Source: Sphaerochaeta sp.
GTDB taxonomy: Bacteria > Spirochaetota > Spirochaetia > Sphaerochaetales > Sphaerochaetaceae
Reading direction: 5' to 3'
Length of the DNA stretch: 64,000 nt
NCBI GenBank assembly: GCA_018399495.1
Contig: JAGYOG010000006.1
Location: 1 to 64,000 of the forward strand
Of this stretch, positions 25,830-35,364 are shown in pieces (position 1 is the first letter of the stretch; each line of letters starts with the position of its first letter). The translations under genes were made by a program, and so were the position numbers. The notes under the pieces were generated by a model. That model was given only the letters and a program-made list of their open reading frames with translations, made no database searches and was not told the origin of the DNA.

Positions 25830-28484
25830 TTAGAGGAAACTCTTGAGCAAGGCCAAGTGTTTCTGTCCTTTCTCAATTTTCTCCTCAAACTCAGCTTTCT
25901 TGCCCTTCTCTTTTTCGATAGCTTCCTCCTTTGCATTCTGGAGAAACTTCTCGTTGGAGAGCTTAGCCATAACCTTAGTAAGATTATTGTCATACTTGTT
26001 CAGATCATTTTCCAAACGTGCAATCTCTTTCTCCACATCAATTGCTTCCCTGACAAACACATACATCTCATAGCCAGTACCTGCAACCGGGAATGCTCCA
26101 TCCACATCAACTCCATCGCTGCTGTCCACCTCAATTGAGGAAGCTCCTGCAAAGGTAGCCATCAATGATTTCTGTTGAGCGAAGAACTCTGAAGCAAAGA
26201 AATCCTTGTCGCATTTGACAACTACACGAATCTTCCGCTCTACAGGGATACCCAATTCTGCACGCATCGCTCTCAAGCCGGTAACAGCTTCCTGCATTCG
26301 CTGCACTAAGGCAGCTTCCGCTTTATGCTTCCGCTCTTCTTGGAATACCGGATAGGCACTCTCGATCAACTGGTCATGCACATTGGGAAGCTTTTGGTAA
26401 ATCTCCTCACTGATGAAAGAAGCAAATGGATGCATCAAGCGCATCGATTCAGCAAGCAGGTCAAGCAGGATGGTTACCTGTCTCTGCTTCTCCTCGGGAT
26501 TCTCACTATATAATCCACGTTTGGCACTCTCTACGTACCAGTCACAGAAGTCATTCCAGAAGAAATCATAGATAGCCTGTGCCCCATCGTTGAACTTATA
26601 ATTCTCCATGGCCACTTTGATTTTCACCACTACCTCATTGAGCTGATTATATATCCACTTGTCCAAAGTGGTGAGCTCGACCTTGGCAATATCACCCAAC
26701 TCCACTCCCTCAAGATTCATCAAGAGGAAGCGTGCTGCATTCCAGACTTTGTTTGCAAACCGGCTTCCCAGTTTGAAGGTTTCCATATCAATGAGAATAT
26801 CCTGTCCTTGGGTAGCCATGTAGGCAAGCGTAAATTTCATTGCATCAGCACCGTACTGTGAGACGACATCCAAGGGGTCTATGCCGTTGCCAAGGCTCTT
26901 GCTCATTTTTCTTCCCTGTTTGTCACGCACCAAACCAGTGATGTAGATGTCCTTGAACGGAACCTCACCAAGGAATTCCAAGGAAGCCATGATCATCCGA
27001 CTCACCCAGAAGAAAATAATGTCATACCCGGTAACCAAGGTGCTCGTTGGGAAGAATTGTTTCAAGTCAGCAGTTTTCTCAGGCCAACCAAGGGTACTGA
27101 ACGGCCAAAGCCATGAGCTGAACCATGTATCGAGTACATCACTCTCCTGAAGAAGATGTTTGGAACCACACTTGGGACAGAAAGCGGGATCATCGCGGCT
27201 TACAATAATCTCATTGCAATCCTGACACTCCCAAACTGGTATGCGATGCCCCCACCAGAGCTGACGGCTGATGCACCAGTCGTGGATATTCTCCAGCCAG
27301 TGGGTGTAGGTATTCTCCCAACGCTTTGGATAGAAGACAACCTTCTCATCCTTCCAAGCCTGTAAGGCCTTCATAGCCATTCCTTCCATCCTGACAAACC
27401 ACTGATTGGAAAGGTACGGTTCAATAACGGTATGGCAACGGTAACAGTGGCCCACATCATGGTTGTGAACAACTTCCTTGACCAGGAAACCTTGTTCCTT
27501 CAGATCTTCAACCACCAAGGAGCGGGCATCGACCACACTCATGCCGCGATACTTTTCAGGGCAGTTCTCATTAAGCGTACCGTCAGGATTGAGTACATTG
27601 ACCTTTTCCAGATTATGCCGCATACCACACTGCCAGTCATTAGGATCGTGGGCAGGAGTAATCTTCACCATTCCGGTACCAAAGCCCATTTCCACAAAGC
27701 TGTCGGCAATGAGGGGAATCTTCTTATCAGTAAGGGGGAGATCGATCAGCTTGCCTATAAGATGGGTATAGCGTTCATCATCAGGGTGCACAGCAACCGC
27801 CACATCACCAAACATCGTCTCTGGGCGTGTAGTTGCCACGGTAATATAACCACTTCCATCACTATAAGGATATCGTACGTCGTAGAGAAAACCACCAAGC
27901 TCTTGGTACTCAACCTCATCATCGGCAAGAGCTGTACCACACTTGGGACAGTAATTGACCAAGTACTCACCCTTGTAGATTAAGCCACGTTCATACAGAG
28001 TGACAAAGCTTTCCCTAACAGCTTGGCTGAGTCCTTCATCCATCGTGAAACGTTCATGGTCCCAGTCACAGCTGCAACCAATCTTCTTCAATTGGTCTGT
28101 GATGATGCCATGGTGTTTATCTTTCACCTGCCAGGTTCTCTCCAGGAACTTATCACGGCCCAAATCCTGACGCCGCAGCCCTTCAGTTGCAAGCTGACGT
28201 TCCACCACATTCTGGGTAGCAATGCCTGCATGATCAGTACCAGGAAGCCAGAGGGTTGTCCTTCCGTTCATCCGATAGTAACGGGTAAGGATATCTTGCA
28301 GGGAGTTGTTCAGGGCATGTCCCATATGCAATATTCCCGTGACATTGGGAGGAGGCATAACGACGGTAAATGGAGGTTTTTTACCCTCAACGGGTTTGAA
28401 CTTTCCTTCTTGCAACCATTGCTGGTAGATTCGATCCTCAAACTGCTTGGGATCATAGGCCTTCGATAACTCAACAGCCTTCAC
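25830..28484 (-). CDS. valS: Valyl-tRNA synthetase
   Basis: The 884-residue class I synthetase charges tRNA-Val and edits mischarged threonine. Visible features: PPPNVTGILHMGHALN (HIGH region, residues about 41-56), the editing domain with TTRPETMFGDVAVAV, GRKMSKSLGNGIDP (KMSKS), the anticodon-binding helices and a C-terminal coiled coil (EKEIARLENDLNKYDNNL). The start codon is GTG at 28484, supported by AGGAGG 7 bases upstream. It is monocistronic with a terminator downstream. Confidence 0.97.
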   Translation of the reverse strand: MKAVELSKAYDPKQFEDRIYQQWLQEGKFKPVEGKKPPFTVVMPPPNVTGILHMGHALNNSLQDILTRYYRMNGRTTLWLPGTDHAGIATQNVVERQLATEGLRRQDLGRDKFLERTWQVKDKHHGIITDQLKKIGCSCDWDHERFTMDEGLSQAVRESFVTLYERGLIYKGEYLVNYCPKCGTALADDEVEYQELGGFLYDVRYPYSDGSGYITVATTRPETMFGDVAVAVHPDDERYTHLIGKLIDLPLTDKKIPLIADSFVEMGFGTGMVKITPAHDPNDWQCGMRHNLEKVNVLNPDGTLNENCPEKYRGMSVVDARSLVVEDLKEQGFLVKEVVHNHDVGHCYRCHTVIEPYLSNQWFVRMEGMAMKALQAWKDEKVVFYPKRWENTYTHWLENIHDWCISRQLWWGHRIPVWECQDCNEIIVSRDDPAFCPKCGSKHLLQESDVLDTWFSSWLWPFSTLGWPEKTADLKQFFPTSTLVTGYDIIFFWVSRMIMASLEFLGEVPFKDIYITGLVRDKQGRKMSKSLGNGIDPLDVVSQYGADAMKFTLAYMATQGQDILIDMETFKLGSRFANKVWNAARFLLMNLEGVELGDIAKVELTTLDKWIYNQLNEVVVKIKVAMENYKFNDGAQAIYDFFWNDFCDWYVESAKRGLYSENPEEKQRQVTILLDLLAESMRLMHPFASFISEEIYQKLPNVHDQLIESAYPVFQEERKHKAEAALVQRMQEAVTGLRAMRAELGIPVERKIRVVVKCDKDFFASEFFAQQKSLMATFAGASSIEVDSSDGVDVDGAFPVAGTGYEMYVFVREAIDVEKEIARLENDLNKYDNNLTKVMAKLSNEKFLQNAKEEAIEKEKGKKAEFEEKIEKGQKHLALLKSFL

Positions 28485-28534
28485 TATATGCCTCCTACGG
28501 GTGAAAAGAGTCTCCCCATAGTACCAAAATAGGA

Positions 28535-28562
28535 AAGGCTCTACAAGTGAATGTAGAGCCTT
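28535..28562 (-). terminator. Terminator of the cysS-sigma-anti-sigma operon
   Basis: An 11-bp perfect stem (AAGGCTCTACA/TGTAGAGCCTT) with a 6-base loop lies just after the anti-sigma stop. On the minus strand it is followed by TTTCCTATTTT. Confidence 0.85.
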
Positions 28563-28586
28563 CGGCTTGAGAAGAAGAACATAGTG

Positions 28587-29129
28587 TTATTCGAGAGGAG
28601 TAACCGCCTTGACCTCCAGCTTCACAGCATACCCCATTGCATCAAGATGCTGGACTATCTGTTCCAAACTGAACATATCAAGGGAAGGCTGCTGTACTTC
28701 AGTCACTTGCCGTATATGGGCACTATCGATTTGGGATGCAACCCCAGGAAGGATTTCCTGTCCCTGCTGGGAGTTGTTCCCAAAGAAAACAAATGCTCCG
28801 ATAAAAACAACGACAAATGCTGCCGCAGAGGTAATCAAGGCAGGAACAAGCCTTACCTGAATTTTCTTTCGAAAAATGTGCATTTTTTTATTTTTATTGG
28901 AAGGAGAAAAACGTGTTTTCTCAAAATATTGGAGTACACGATCCTGTCGAGCATCAATTTCCGAGTCCGGCAATACAGCATCGGCAATTTTCTGGTGGAG
29001 GGCGCGAAGCTGTTCGAGTCTTTGGCGACATGCATTGCAATAACCTAAGTGTTCCTGGACCTGAGTCCTCCAAGGCTCTTGTAATTCGCCATCTAGATAG
29101 GTATTCAACAATTCGTCATCGACACACAT
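28587..29129 (-). CDS. Anti-sigma factor with zinc-binding domain
   Basis: The 180-residue protein has an N-terminal zinc-finger anti-sigma domain (LLNTYLDGELQEPWRTQVQ, then the H-x3-C-x2-C motif in HLGYCNACRQ), a linker, one membrane span (about 94-116, VPALITSAAAFVVVFIGAFV) and a roughly 60-residue periplasmic tail. It would hold the upstream ECF sigma factor at the membrane until an envelope or redox signal. It begins 5 bases after the sigma gene. A zinc site of this type is sometimes redox-sensitive (as in RsrA); whether this one is cannot be told. Confidence 0.87.
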   Translation of the reverse strand: MCVDDELLNTYLDGELQEPWRTQVQEHLGYCNACRQRLEQLRALHQKIADAVLPDSEIDARQDRVLQYFEKTRFSPSNKNKKMHIFRKKIQVRLVPALITSAAAFVVVFIGAFVFFGNNSQQGQEILPGVASQIDSAHIRQVTEVQQPSLDMFSLEQIVQHLDAMGYAVKLEVKAVTPLE

Positions 29130-29134
29130 TCACA

Positions 29135-29653
29135 TCACTCCTGGCTGAGAATCGACTCGAGCATCTTTCTTGCCCGATAGACTCGTACCTTCACGTTACT
29201 TTCGGAAATATGCAACACCTGTGCGATCTGCTTGTAGTCCATATCGGTGTACTCTTTCATCACAATGACAAGGCGAAACTTTTCAGGTAGCTGATCAATT
29301 GCTTCCTGAACGAGTTTTCTGGTCTCCTTTTCCATCAATACCTGAGATCCATCGGAATGGTTTGCCCCGGTGGTGGGATATTTCTTCAATTTCTCCACCA
29401 TATTCATCTCACGGGATTTCCGCTTCACTTGGTTGATGGCAAGATTTTTCGAAACTCTAATCAGCCAATATTTGGCATCGTTAAGAGTAGCGAACTCCAT
29501 ACCTTTGTCAAAGAACCGGATGAAAGCTTCCTGACAAATCTCCTCAGCAAGATCCTGATTATTGGTTACGTGATAAACCACACGCATCAATATCGGGAAT
29601 ACCTGCTCATACACTTGCCGAAAGGCTCGCTCATCGTTGCTTTGTATTTCCAT
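29135..29653 (-). CDS. RNA polymerase ECF sigma factor (RpoE family)
   Basis: The 172-residue protein has sigma region 2 (FRQVYEQVFPILMRVVYHVT, then DLAEEICQEAFIRFF) and region 4 with QIAQVLHISESNVKVRVYRA as the -35-binding helix-turn-helix; region 3 is absent as in all ECF factors. Partner of the anti-sigma encoded 5 bases downstream. It follows cysS by 27 bases, so it is probably co-transcribed with cysteinyl-tRNA synthetase. Its regulon is not evident from the window. Confidence 0.92.
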   Translation of the reverse strand: MEIQSNDERAFRQVYEQVFPILMRVVYHVTNNQDLAEEICQEAFIRFFDKGMEFATLNDAKYWLIRVSKNLAINQVKRKSREMNMVEKLKKYPTTGANHSDGSQVLMEKETRKLVQEAIDQLPEKFRLVIVMKEYTDMDYKQIAQVLHISESNVKVRVYRARKMLESILSQE

Positions 29654-29680
29654 AACGTTAACAACTCACCAGTAACCAAG

Positions 29681-31096
29681 TTACATCTTTTTTTCCAAAG
29701 AACTTCCCGTTGGGGTGTCTTTGACAAGGTAGCCCATCACATCCAACTCAGAACGCAGAGAATCAGCAAGCGACCATTTCTTTTCCTTCTTCGCTTGCAG
29801 GCGCTTCTCGAGTAGCGCAAGCGCCTCAGAAGGAAAATCTTCCCTCTTGGGCACCTCAACAGATGCAAGATCAAGGCCAAACACCTGATCAAAGAACATG
29901 ATGAGGGTGTACCGTTCATCACAGCCCAGCGACTCGTCCTTCAGCACTCCCCAAAGGTCAGCAAGTCCTCTAGGACTTCCAAGATCATGTTGCACATGAT
30001 CAAGGAACGTATTTTGGTATTTCAGAGCTTTTTCACTCGTCAAAGGAACCTTTTTGGCTCCTACCTCAAGCAGACCTTGGATACGATCCTGTACATTCTT
30101 TCGAGCCTTACGAGCAGTATCAAGTGCTCCAAAGCTGAACTTTAACTGGCTACGATAATGGCCTCCCAAACAGTAGTAACGGTAGTCCATTGCATCGTAG
30201 CCTTTGCGCTTCAGCAAATCAAGGGTAAGGAACTCCCCTTTGCTCTTGCTCATCTTCCCCGTCTCATCGAGGAGAAATTCACCGTGCATCCAGTACTTTA
30301 CCCACGATTTGCCGGTAGCTGCTTCACTTTGTGCAATTTCATTGGTGTGGTGAACAGGTATTGCGTCAATCCCTCCACAGTGAATATCAAAGGACTCTCC
30401 CAGATAGTGCATACTCATCGCAGAACATTCGATATGCCAACCAGGAAATCCTTTTCCCCATGGGGAATCCCACATCATTGCTTGTTCCCCATGCTTGCTC
30501 TTGGTAAACCAAAGCACAAAATCCTTTGAATTCTTCTTGTTGTCGTCACTGCTTACATCATCACGAACAGCTGTCTTGAGGGAATTGAGATCCAACCGCG
30601 CAAGTTTACCGTAGTCGGGTATTGAATCAATACTGAAGTAGACATTCCCCCCACTGACATAGGTATGACCGTTCTTTTCAAGACGCTTTATCAAATCAAT
30701 CATCTGCTCAATATGGTCGGTTGCTTTGCAGACAATAGTTGGCCTGATCATGTGCAAGGCGTCATAATCCTTGAAAAATGCATCGGTATAGAACTGGGCA
30801 ATCTCCCAAACGCTCTTATGGGCCTGGCTTGCCATTTTTTCAATCTTGTCCTCACCCTCGTCCCCATCTCCGGTCAGGTGTCCAACATCGGTTATGTTCA
30901 TGACATGGTTTACCTTGAAACCAGAAACAAGCAGCGTACGTTTAAGGAGGTCCTCGAACAGGAAGGTCCTCAGATTTCCGATATGTGCATAGTTATAAAC
31001 AGTAGGTCCACAGGTGTAAAGACCCACTTCCTTATCGTGTAGTGGTTCGAACTCTTCCAAACTACGACTCATGGTATTATAGAGAAAGACAGGCAT
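29681..31096 (-). CDS. cysS: Cysteinyl-tRNA synthetase
   Basis: The 471-residue class I synthetase has LYTCGPTVYNYAHIGNLRTF (zinc Cys plus HIGH-like motif), FPGWHIECSAMS and the zinc His region DIHCGGIDAIPVHHTNEIAQ, and GKMSKSKGEFLT (KMSKS). The ATG at 31096 is preceded by GGAG; an upstream in-frame ATG at 31120 has none. It diverges from murB across 51 bases and heads the operon with the ECF sigma pair. Confidence 0.96.
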   Translation of the reverse strand: MPVFLYNTMSRSLEEFEPLHDKEVGLYTCGPTVYNYAHIGNLRTFLFEDLLKRTLLVSGFKVNHVMNITDVGHLTGDGDEGEDKIEKMASQAHKSVWEIAQFYTDAFFKDYDALHMIRPTIVCKATDHIEQMIDLIKRLEKNGHTYVSGGNVYFSIDSIPDYGKLARLDLNSLKTAVRDDVSSDDNKKNSKDFVLWFTKSKHGEQAMMWDSPWGKGFPGWHIECSAMSMHYLGESFDIHCGGIDAIPVHHTNEIAQSEAATGKSWVKYWMHGEFLLDETGKMSKSKGEFLTLDLLKRKGYDAMDYRYYCLGGHYRSQLKFSFGALDTARKARKNVQDRIQGLLEVGAKKVPLTSEKALKYQNTFLDHVQHDLGSPRGLADLWGVLKDESLGCDERYTLIMFFDQVFGLDLASVEVPKREDFPSEALALLEKRLQAKKEKKWSLADSLRSELDVMGYLVKDTPTGSSLEKKM

Positions 31097-31112
31097 TAAG
31101 AGCTCCTTTAGG

Positions 31113-31141
31113 TTGCCCACCCCAAAAAAAGGGGGTAAGAT
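31113..31141 (+). promoter_or_regulatory. Promoter placed directly before the murB start codon
   Basis: TTGCCC (31113-31118), a 17-base spacer made of ACCCC, seven A and GGGGG, and TAAGAT (31136-31141). The murB ATG is at 31148, six bases past the -10, suggesting a leaderless transcript. Confidence 0.5.
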
Positions 31142-31147
31142 GTCTCC

Positions 31148-32065
31148 ATGCCTACCAATGTACGCAATAGTATTGAAAAAATCAACCTTGATTACCTACT
31201 CATACAGAATCTGGAACTTGGGTCTCATAGCAGCATCCAGTGCGGAGGGAATGCCCAATGGGCTGCCTATCCCACCAATTTTGAAGAACTCAGGATTCTG
31301 ATTACCTATGCAAAGAATAACGATTTACCGCTCTCAATCCTAGGAGGAGCAACCAATACCTTGATCAGTGACAAAGGTGTCGAAGGTCTTGTTGTCCTTA
31401 CAAACCACCTTGCCCGCAGACATGTACAGGGGGAGATGTTCTGTGTCCGCTCCGGATGTCCTTTGGACAAGGCCATCTCGCAAGCAATAGAAGATGGACT
31501 AGAAGGACTGGAAATGCTCGGAGGCATTCCGGGTACCATTGGTGGGGCCATTTATGGCAACAGTGGTGCAAACGGTGTACAGATTGGAGACCTGCTTTAC
31601 TATGTCGACTATATGACCTTGGATGGAAAACTCCATCGGCTACAGGCCCATCCTGATGAGTTCTCCTACCGACACTCCCCCTTTACCGACAGAGATGATC
31701 TGATCATCTATGAAGCTGGATTCCGCTTGAAGCCTACCACACAAACCAGCGAGGTGCGAAAACGCAAGGACACGGTAAAAAAACATCGCAAGCAGAAAGG
31801 GCTGTATGATTATCCAAGTCTTGGATCAATATTCAAGAATCCTGAAGGAAAGAAAGCTGCTGCACTCATTGAAGCATGTTCTCTCAAAGGTCATACAATT
31901 GGTGGTGCCAGCATCTCCCCTAGGCATGCTAATATCATCATCAATAAGGATGGAAAAGCTACCAGTGAAGAGGTGCGTGCCTTAATTGAGTATAGTAAGA
32001 CTACAGTACAGAATGAGATGCACATCACCTTGCAAGAAGAGATTCACTATCTCGGTAGCTGGTAA
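31148..32065 (+). CDS. murB: UDP-N-acetylenolpyruvoylglucosamine reductase
   Basis: MurB reduces the enolpyruvyl group to give UDP-MurNAc, an FAD/NADPH step in peptidoglycan precursor synthesis. The 305-residue type II protein has the FAD-binding segments LGGATNTLISDKGVEGLVVL and GIPGTIGGAIYGNSGANG. The catalytic region is YPSLGSIFKNP (Ser proton donor) and the end is GHTIGGASISPRHANIIINK. No clear Shine-Dalgarno precedes the ATG. Its last 41 bases overlap the converging gene. Sphaerochaeta species are reported to lack penicillin-binding proteins but keep precursor synthesis genes, which this would fit. Confidence 0.95.
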   Translation: MPTNVRNSIEKINLDYLLIQNLELGSHSSIQCGGNAQWAAYPTNFEELRILITYAKNNDLPLSILGGATNTLISDKGVEGLVVLTNHLARRHVQGEMFCVRSGCPLDKAISQAIEDGLEGLEMLGGIPGTIGGAIYGNSGANGVQIGDLLYYVDYMTLDGKLHRLQAHPDEFSYRHSPFTDRDDLIIYEAGFRLKPTTQTSEVRKRKDTVKKHRKQKGLYDYPSLGSIFKNPEGKKAAALIEACSLKGHTIGGASISPRHANIIINKDGKATSEEVRALIEYSKTTVQNEMHITLQEEIHYLGSW

Positions 32066-33077
32066 ATCGAAATGAGTAGGTAATAGAAAGCCTCTCCTTG
32101 GTATCTTTCTTAATGGTAAGGGACAGGGGGCCTCTTTTCAGGAGTAGGGAAAAGGAAATACCATCCCTTGCGCTTATACGCAATGTTCCCTGTTCGGCTT
32201 CCAACACTACAGCCATACCATTGAGGCTGTCCCATGCAACAGTAAGAACATAGCCCTTCCACTTTCCTTTCAACTGACAGGTGCTTCTCTCCACTGGGTC
32301 TCCAGTTTTCTTGGTCAGTACCCTATGTTTCATGGTACTTCCCAGAGTATAAGCACCCAGTGTATAGCTGATTTTGGAGAGCACTAAACGTTCCATCGTT
32401 TGTTTCTGCCCTCCAAAACATGGAGGATTTCCTATTTGAAACTCTGTTTGCCACTTTGCCGTGATATTCTGGTTCTTCATCACCAAGGCAACAGAACGTG
32501 ATTGTTCTTGAGTACTTCCGTCAAAATCCCAGTCGAGTGTGAGAGCTCCCTCTGATAATGAGATATCGCGAGACAGAGAAAATCGTTCTCCCCCAGCCCA
32601 CGAACAAACAAGACTGAGATTCGCATGAGGACTCTCTGCATTCCAAAAACAGAACACTTTCCCGCCTTTTCCTTGCCATGTATATACAGCGGGAAGTGAA
32701 GTTGGTTTTTCGTCAAGCAGATAGGCAAATCCGCCACACCTCCCCTCAATATGGAAAGCTTTGCTCTGGTCATCATCGTATAGGTAAGAAAGACGCAGGT
32801 CTCGGTTCTCCAATGAGGTGCTGAGCCAAGATCTCCCCAAGAAATTCTTGGGTTTCCAAGTAATGTTCCAACCATATCCCTCGTAAGAGCCATATGGTTC
32901 AGCGGTTATTCCAGAAGGGGAAAAAGAAAATTTGCAACGCAATGAAGCACTGCCTTCCTGTACACGATACTCAAGTTTCGTCATCTCTTGCAAAGGGGAA
33001 AATGAGCCTTGCCATGTCGTTTGTGCGTACAGGAAGAATGGAATTGTGTAAAGATACAAAAATAGTAATACCTTCAT
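32025..33077 (-). CDS. Secreted beta-rich protein of unknown function
   Basis: The 350-residue product starts with a signal peptide (KVLLFLYLYTIPFFLYAQ). The mature part is rich in alternating polar/aromatic strands (for example FSPSGITAEPYGSYEGYGWN) with few helices, suggesting an all-beta periplasmic or outer-membrane protein. Four cysteines are present and no catalytic motif is recognised. The family is unknown to me. It converges on murB with a 41-base overlap. No good ribosome-binding site is seen before the ATG. Confidence 0.7.
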   Translation of the reverse strand: MKVLLFLYLYTIPFFLYAQTTWQGSFSPLQEMTKLEYRVQEGSASLRCKFSFSPSGITAEPYGSYEGYGWNITWKPKNFLGRSWLSTSLENRDLRLSYLYDDDQSKAFHIEGRCGGFAYLLDEKPTSLPAVYTWQGKGGKVFCFWNAESPHANLSLVCSWAGGERFSLSRDISLSEGALTLDWDFDGSTQEQSRSVALVMKNQNITAKWQTEFQIGNPPCFGGQKQTMERLVLSKISYTLGAYTLGSTMKHRVLTKKTGDPVERSTCQLKGKWKGYVLTVAWDSLNGMAVVLEAEQGTLRISARDGISFSLLLKRGPLSLTIKKDTKERLSITYSFRFTSYRDSESLLAR

Positions 33078-33157
33078 AAGGTGAAAAGACCTAACAGTTC
33101 TTTTTTCGCTTCATGTTGATTATTCTGTCGAATAGTGTTTTAATGGTTAGGTATTTT

Positions 33158-33185
33158 TTGCAATCAATTTACATAGTGTTATAGA
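33158..33185 (+). promoter_or_regulatory. Promoter of ackA
   Basis: TTGCAA (33158-33163) and TATAGA (33180-33185) with a 16-base spacer lie 19 bases before the ackA ATG. Confidence 0.45.
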
Positions 33186-33204
33186 GAGATAATAGGAGTC
33201 ATTC

Positions 33205-34542
33205 ATGGTAATTTTAACCTTGAACTGTGGCAGTTCGTCTGCCAAGTACCAGGTGTACGACTGGATCAACAAAGATATTCTTGCTGTTGGTGTCGTAGAA
33301 CGCATCGGTCTGGAGTATTCCACCATTGAACACAAAGCCAATGGTAAAAAGGAATATCATGCAGAGTTTTCCTCCCCTACTCACAAGGAAGCAATTGAAT
33401 TGATCATCAGGATGCTTCTTGATGATGAGTACGGAGTCATCAGCAACCTGAATGATATCGGGGCTGTTGGACATCGTGTTTTGCATGGTGGAGAAGTCTT
33501 CAAGCAGTCTGCTCTGGTAACCGATGAGGTCATTGAACAACTGAAGAAGGTCACGCACCTTGGTCCGTTGCACATGCCTGCCAATATCATGGGAATCGAA
33601 GCAGCCAGAAAGGCAATGCCTTCCGTTCCACAGGCTATTATTCTCGATACAGCTTGGCATCAGACCATGCCTGAAGAGGCATTCATGTATGCAGTTCCCT
33701 ACGAATGGTATACTGATTACAACGTACGGCGGTACGGCTTCCATGGAACCAGCCACCTCTACTGTGCTAAGCGTACAGCAGTAGTTCTGGGCAAAAAGAA
33801 TGAAGATACAAATGTCATCGTCTGCCATATCGGAAATGGAGCTTCCATCAGCGCTGTAAAGAATGGTGTATGTATTGATACTTCCATGGGACTTACCCCG
33901 CTTGAAGGCCTTATCATGGGTTCACGAAGCGGTGACATCGATCCTGCAATCATTCCCTACATGATGGGAAACACCGGTATGAGTGCAAAAGAAATGGATA
34001 CCGTTCTAAACAAGAAGAGTGGCTTGATTGGCTTGTGCGGCAAGAGCGACCGCAGGGACGTGCTCAAGGCAAGCCAAGAAGGAGATAAAAGAGCAGCAAT
34101 GGCCATCAAGATGGAGACCCGCAGAATTGCAAAGTACATCGGTGGATATGCTACCCTCTTCGGTGATAAACTGGATGCAATTGTATTCACCGCTGGTGTA
34201 GGTGAAATGGCTCGTCACATTCGTCTTGGTGCTTGTCAGGGCTTGGAGGCAATCGGGGCAAAGCTTGATGAGCACAAGAACGAAGTCTGTTTCAGCAGAA
34301 ACGGAGAATTCGAAATCAACACCGATGATTCGAAGGTAAAGATTCTGGTTATTCCAACCGATGAAGAGTTGGTCATGACTGAGGATGCATATGCACTCAT
34401 GAATGGCACCTATGACGTACATACCAATTTCCATTATACCTTTGAAAACAAGGATTATGTAAACAAGAGCAGGGACAGGGATCTTCAGAAGAACATTGAG
34501 AAGAACCCAGAACTAGCAACAATCTTGGCAATGCCACGCTAA
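33205..34542 (+). CDS. ackA: Acetate kinase
   Basis: AckA makes ATP and acetate from acetyl phosphate, the main energy step of fermentation. The 445-residue protein has LTLNCGSSSAKYQVYDW, VGHRVLHGGE, FHGTSHLYC, HIGNGASISAV and FTAGVGEMARHIR, covering the acetate- and nucleotide-binding motifs of the ASKHA fold. It is longer than typical AckA (about 400) because of a C-terminal extension after TDEELVMTEDAYALM, with about 35 extra residues. GGAG precedes the ATG. It has its own promoter and terminator; pta is not adjacent. Confidence 0.96.
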   Translation: MVILTLNCGSSSAKYQVYDWINKDILAVGVVERIGLEYSTIEHKANGKKEYHAEFSSPTHKEAIELIIRMLLDDEYGVISNLNDIGAVGHRVLHGGEVFKQSALVTDEVIEQLKKVTHLGPLHMPANIMGIEAARKAMPSVPQAIILDTAWHQTMPEEAFMYAVPYEWYTDYNVRRYGFHGTSHLYCAKRTAVVLGKKNEDTNVIVCHIGNGASISAVKNGVCIDTSMGLTPLEGLIMGSRSGDIDPAIIPYMMGNTGMSAKEMDTVLNKKSGLIGLCGKSDRRDVLKASQEGDKRAAMAIKMETRRIAKYIGGYATLFGDKLDAIVFTAGVGEMARHIRLGACQGLEAIGAKLDEHKNEVCFSRNGEFEINTDDSKVKILVIPTDEELVMTEDAYALMNGTYDVHTNFHYTFENKDYVNKSRDRDLQKNIEKNPELATILAMPR

Positions 34543-34564
34543 CAAGTAGTAGCTTTTCCAATCC

Positions 34565-34601
34565 AAACCACGCAAGGAGTAATCTAAGCGTGGTTTTTCT
34601 T
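34565..34601 (+). terminator. Rho-independent terminator of ackA
   Basis: AAACCACGC pairs with GCGTGGTTT around a 14-base loop and is followed by TTCTT, 22 bases after the ackA stop. Confidence 0.8.
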
Positions 34602-34645
34602 GTTCATGAAACCTATGAAAAATATATGAATTCATCTGGGAAATC

Positions 34646-34674
34646 TTGCTTTCACTGTGTAATACAAGTAGTGT
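34646..34674 (+). promoter_or_regulatory. Possible promoter directly before phoB
   Basis: TTGCTT (34646-34651), 17 bases, then a weak TAGTGT (34669-34674), six bases before the ATG at 34681. The -10 matches consensus poorly, but no Shine-Dalgarno is present, so a leaderless start is possible. Confidence 0.3.
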
Positions 34675-34680
34675 ATAGCT

Positions 34681-35355
34681 ATGGAAACTATCTTGGTTGT
34701 TGAAGATGATGTTGATATTCGGGAACTGGAGAAATACACGCTTGCTTCGCTCGGTTACACCGTCCTGGAAGCTGAACAGGGTGCCCTTGCATTGGATATA
34801 CTGAAAAGTCATCATGTCGATTTGATTGTTCTCGATATTATGATGCCGGTCCTTGATGGACTTTCCACCATCAAGTCAGTTCGCTACAGCCTGAACAACC
34901 CCGTACCTATCATCGTTGTATCTGCACGCGGAGAAGAGAGTGACATTATTACAGCCTTGGAACTTGGTGCAGATGACTACCTAAGCAAGCCATTCAGTGC
35001 AAAAGTACTTGCCAGTAAGATTCGTGCAGTGCTTAGACGGACGCAGGAACAAGAACAACAACACCAGGTAGTACAGACCGCTGGCTTGGTCATGGACCAG
35101 CAAAAACATAAATGTCTCCTTGAAGGGGAAGAGATTGAACTTACTGCTACAGAATTTGCACTGCTGTACCTCTTAGCCTCTAATCCTGAACAGGTTTTTA
35201 CCAGAAATCAGATTATCACCAAGGTCAAGGGAGATGATTACCCGGTCACAGATCGTTCAATCGATGTCCAGATTGCCACACTCAGAAAGAAACTTGGATC
35301 CTATGGCACCAAAATCAAAACAATCTGGGGAATCGGGTACACCTACAAAGGGTAG
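34681..35355 (+). CDS. phoB: Phosphate regulon response regulator, PhoB-like
   Basis: The 224-residue OmpR/PhoB-type regulator has a receiver domain with acidic pocket EDD (8-10), phosphoacceptor D52 in VLDIMMPVLDG and Lys in YLSKPFSAK. The C-terminal winged helix has LTATEFALLYLLASNPEQVF, VTDRSIDVQIATLRKKL and the closing IWGIGYTYKG. Identification as PhoB rests on the phoR-phoU-pstBACS genes downstream; by sequence alone it is a generic OmpR-type regulator. PhoR is encoded 5.7 kb away with unrelated genes between, an unusual separation. Confidence 0.82.
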   Translation: METILVVEDDVDIRELEKYTLASLGYTVLEAEQGALALDILKSHHVDLIVLDIMMPVLDGLSTIKSVRYSLNNPVPIIVVSARGEESDIITALELGADDYLSKPFSAKVLASKIRAVLRRTQEQEQQHQVVQTAGLVMDQQKHKCLLEGEEIELTATEFALLYLLASNPEQVFTRNQIITKVKGDDYPVTDRSIDVQIATLRKKLGSYGTKIKTIWGIGYTYKG

Positions 35356-35364
35356 TCAGTCAGT

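Noticed and set aside
25827-28469. Plus-strand frames opposite valS
   Set aside because: They are shadows of the valyl-tRNA synthetase gene, whose motifs are all on the minus strand.
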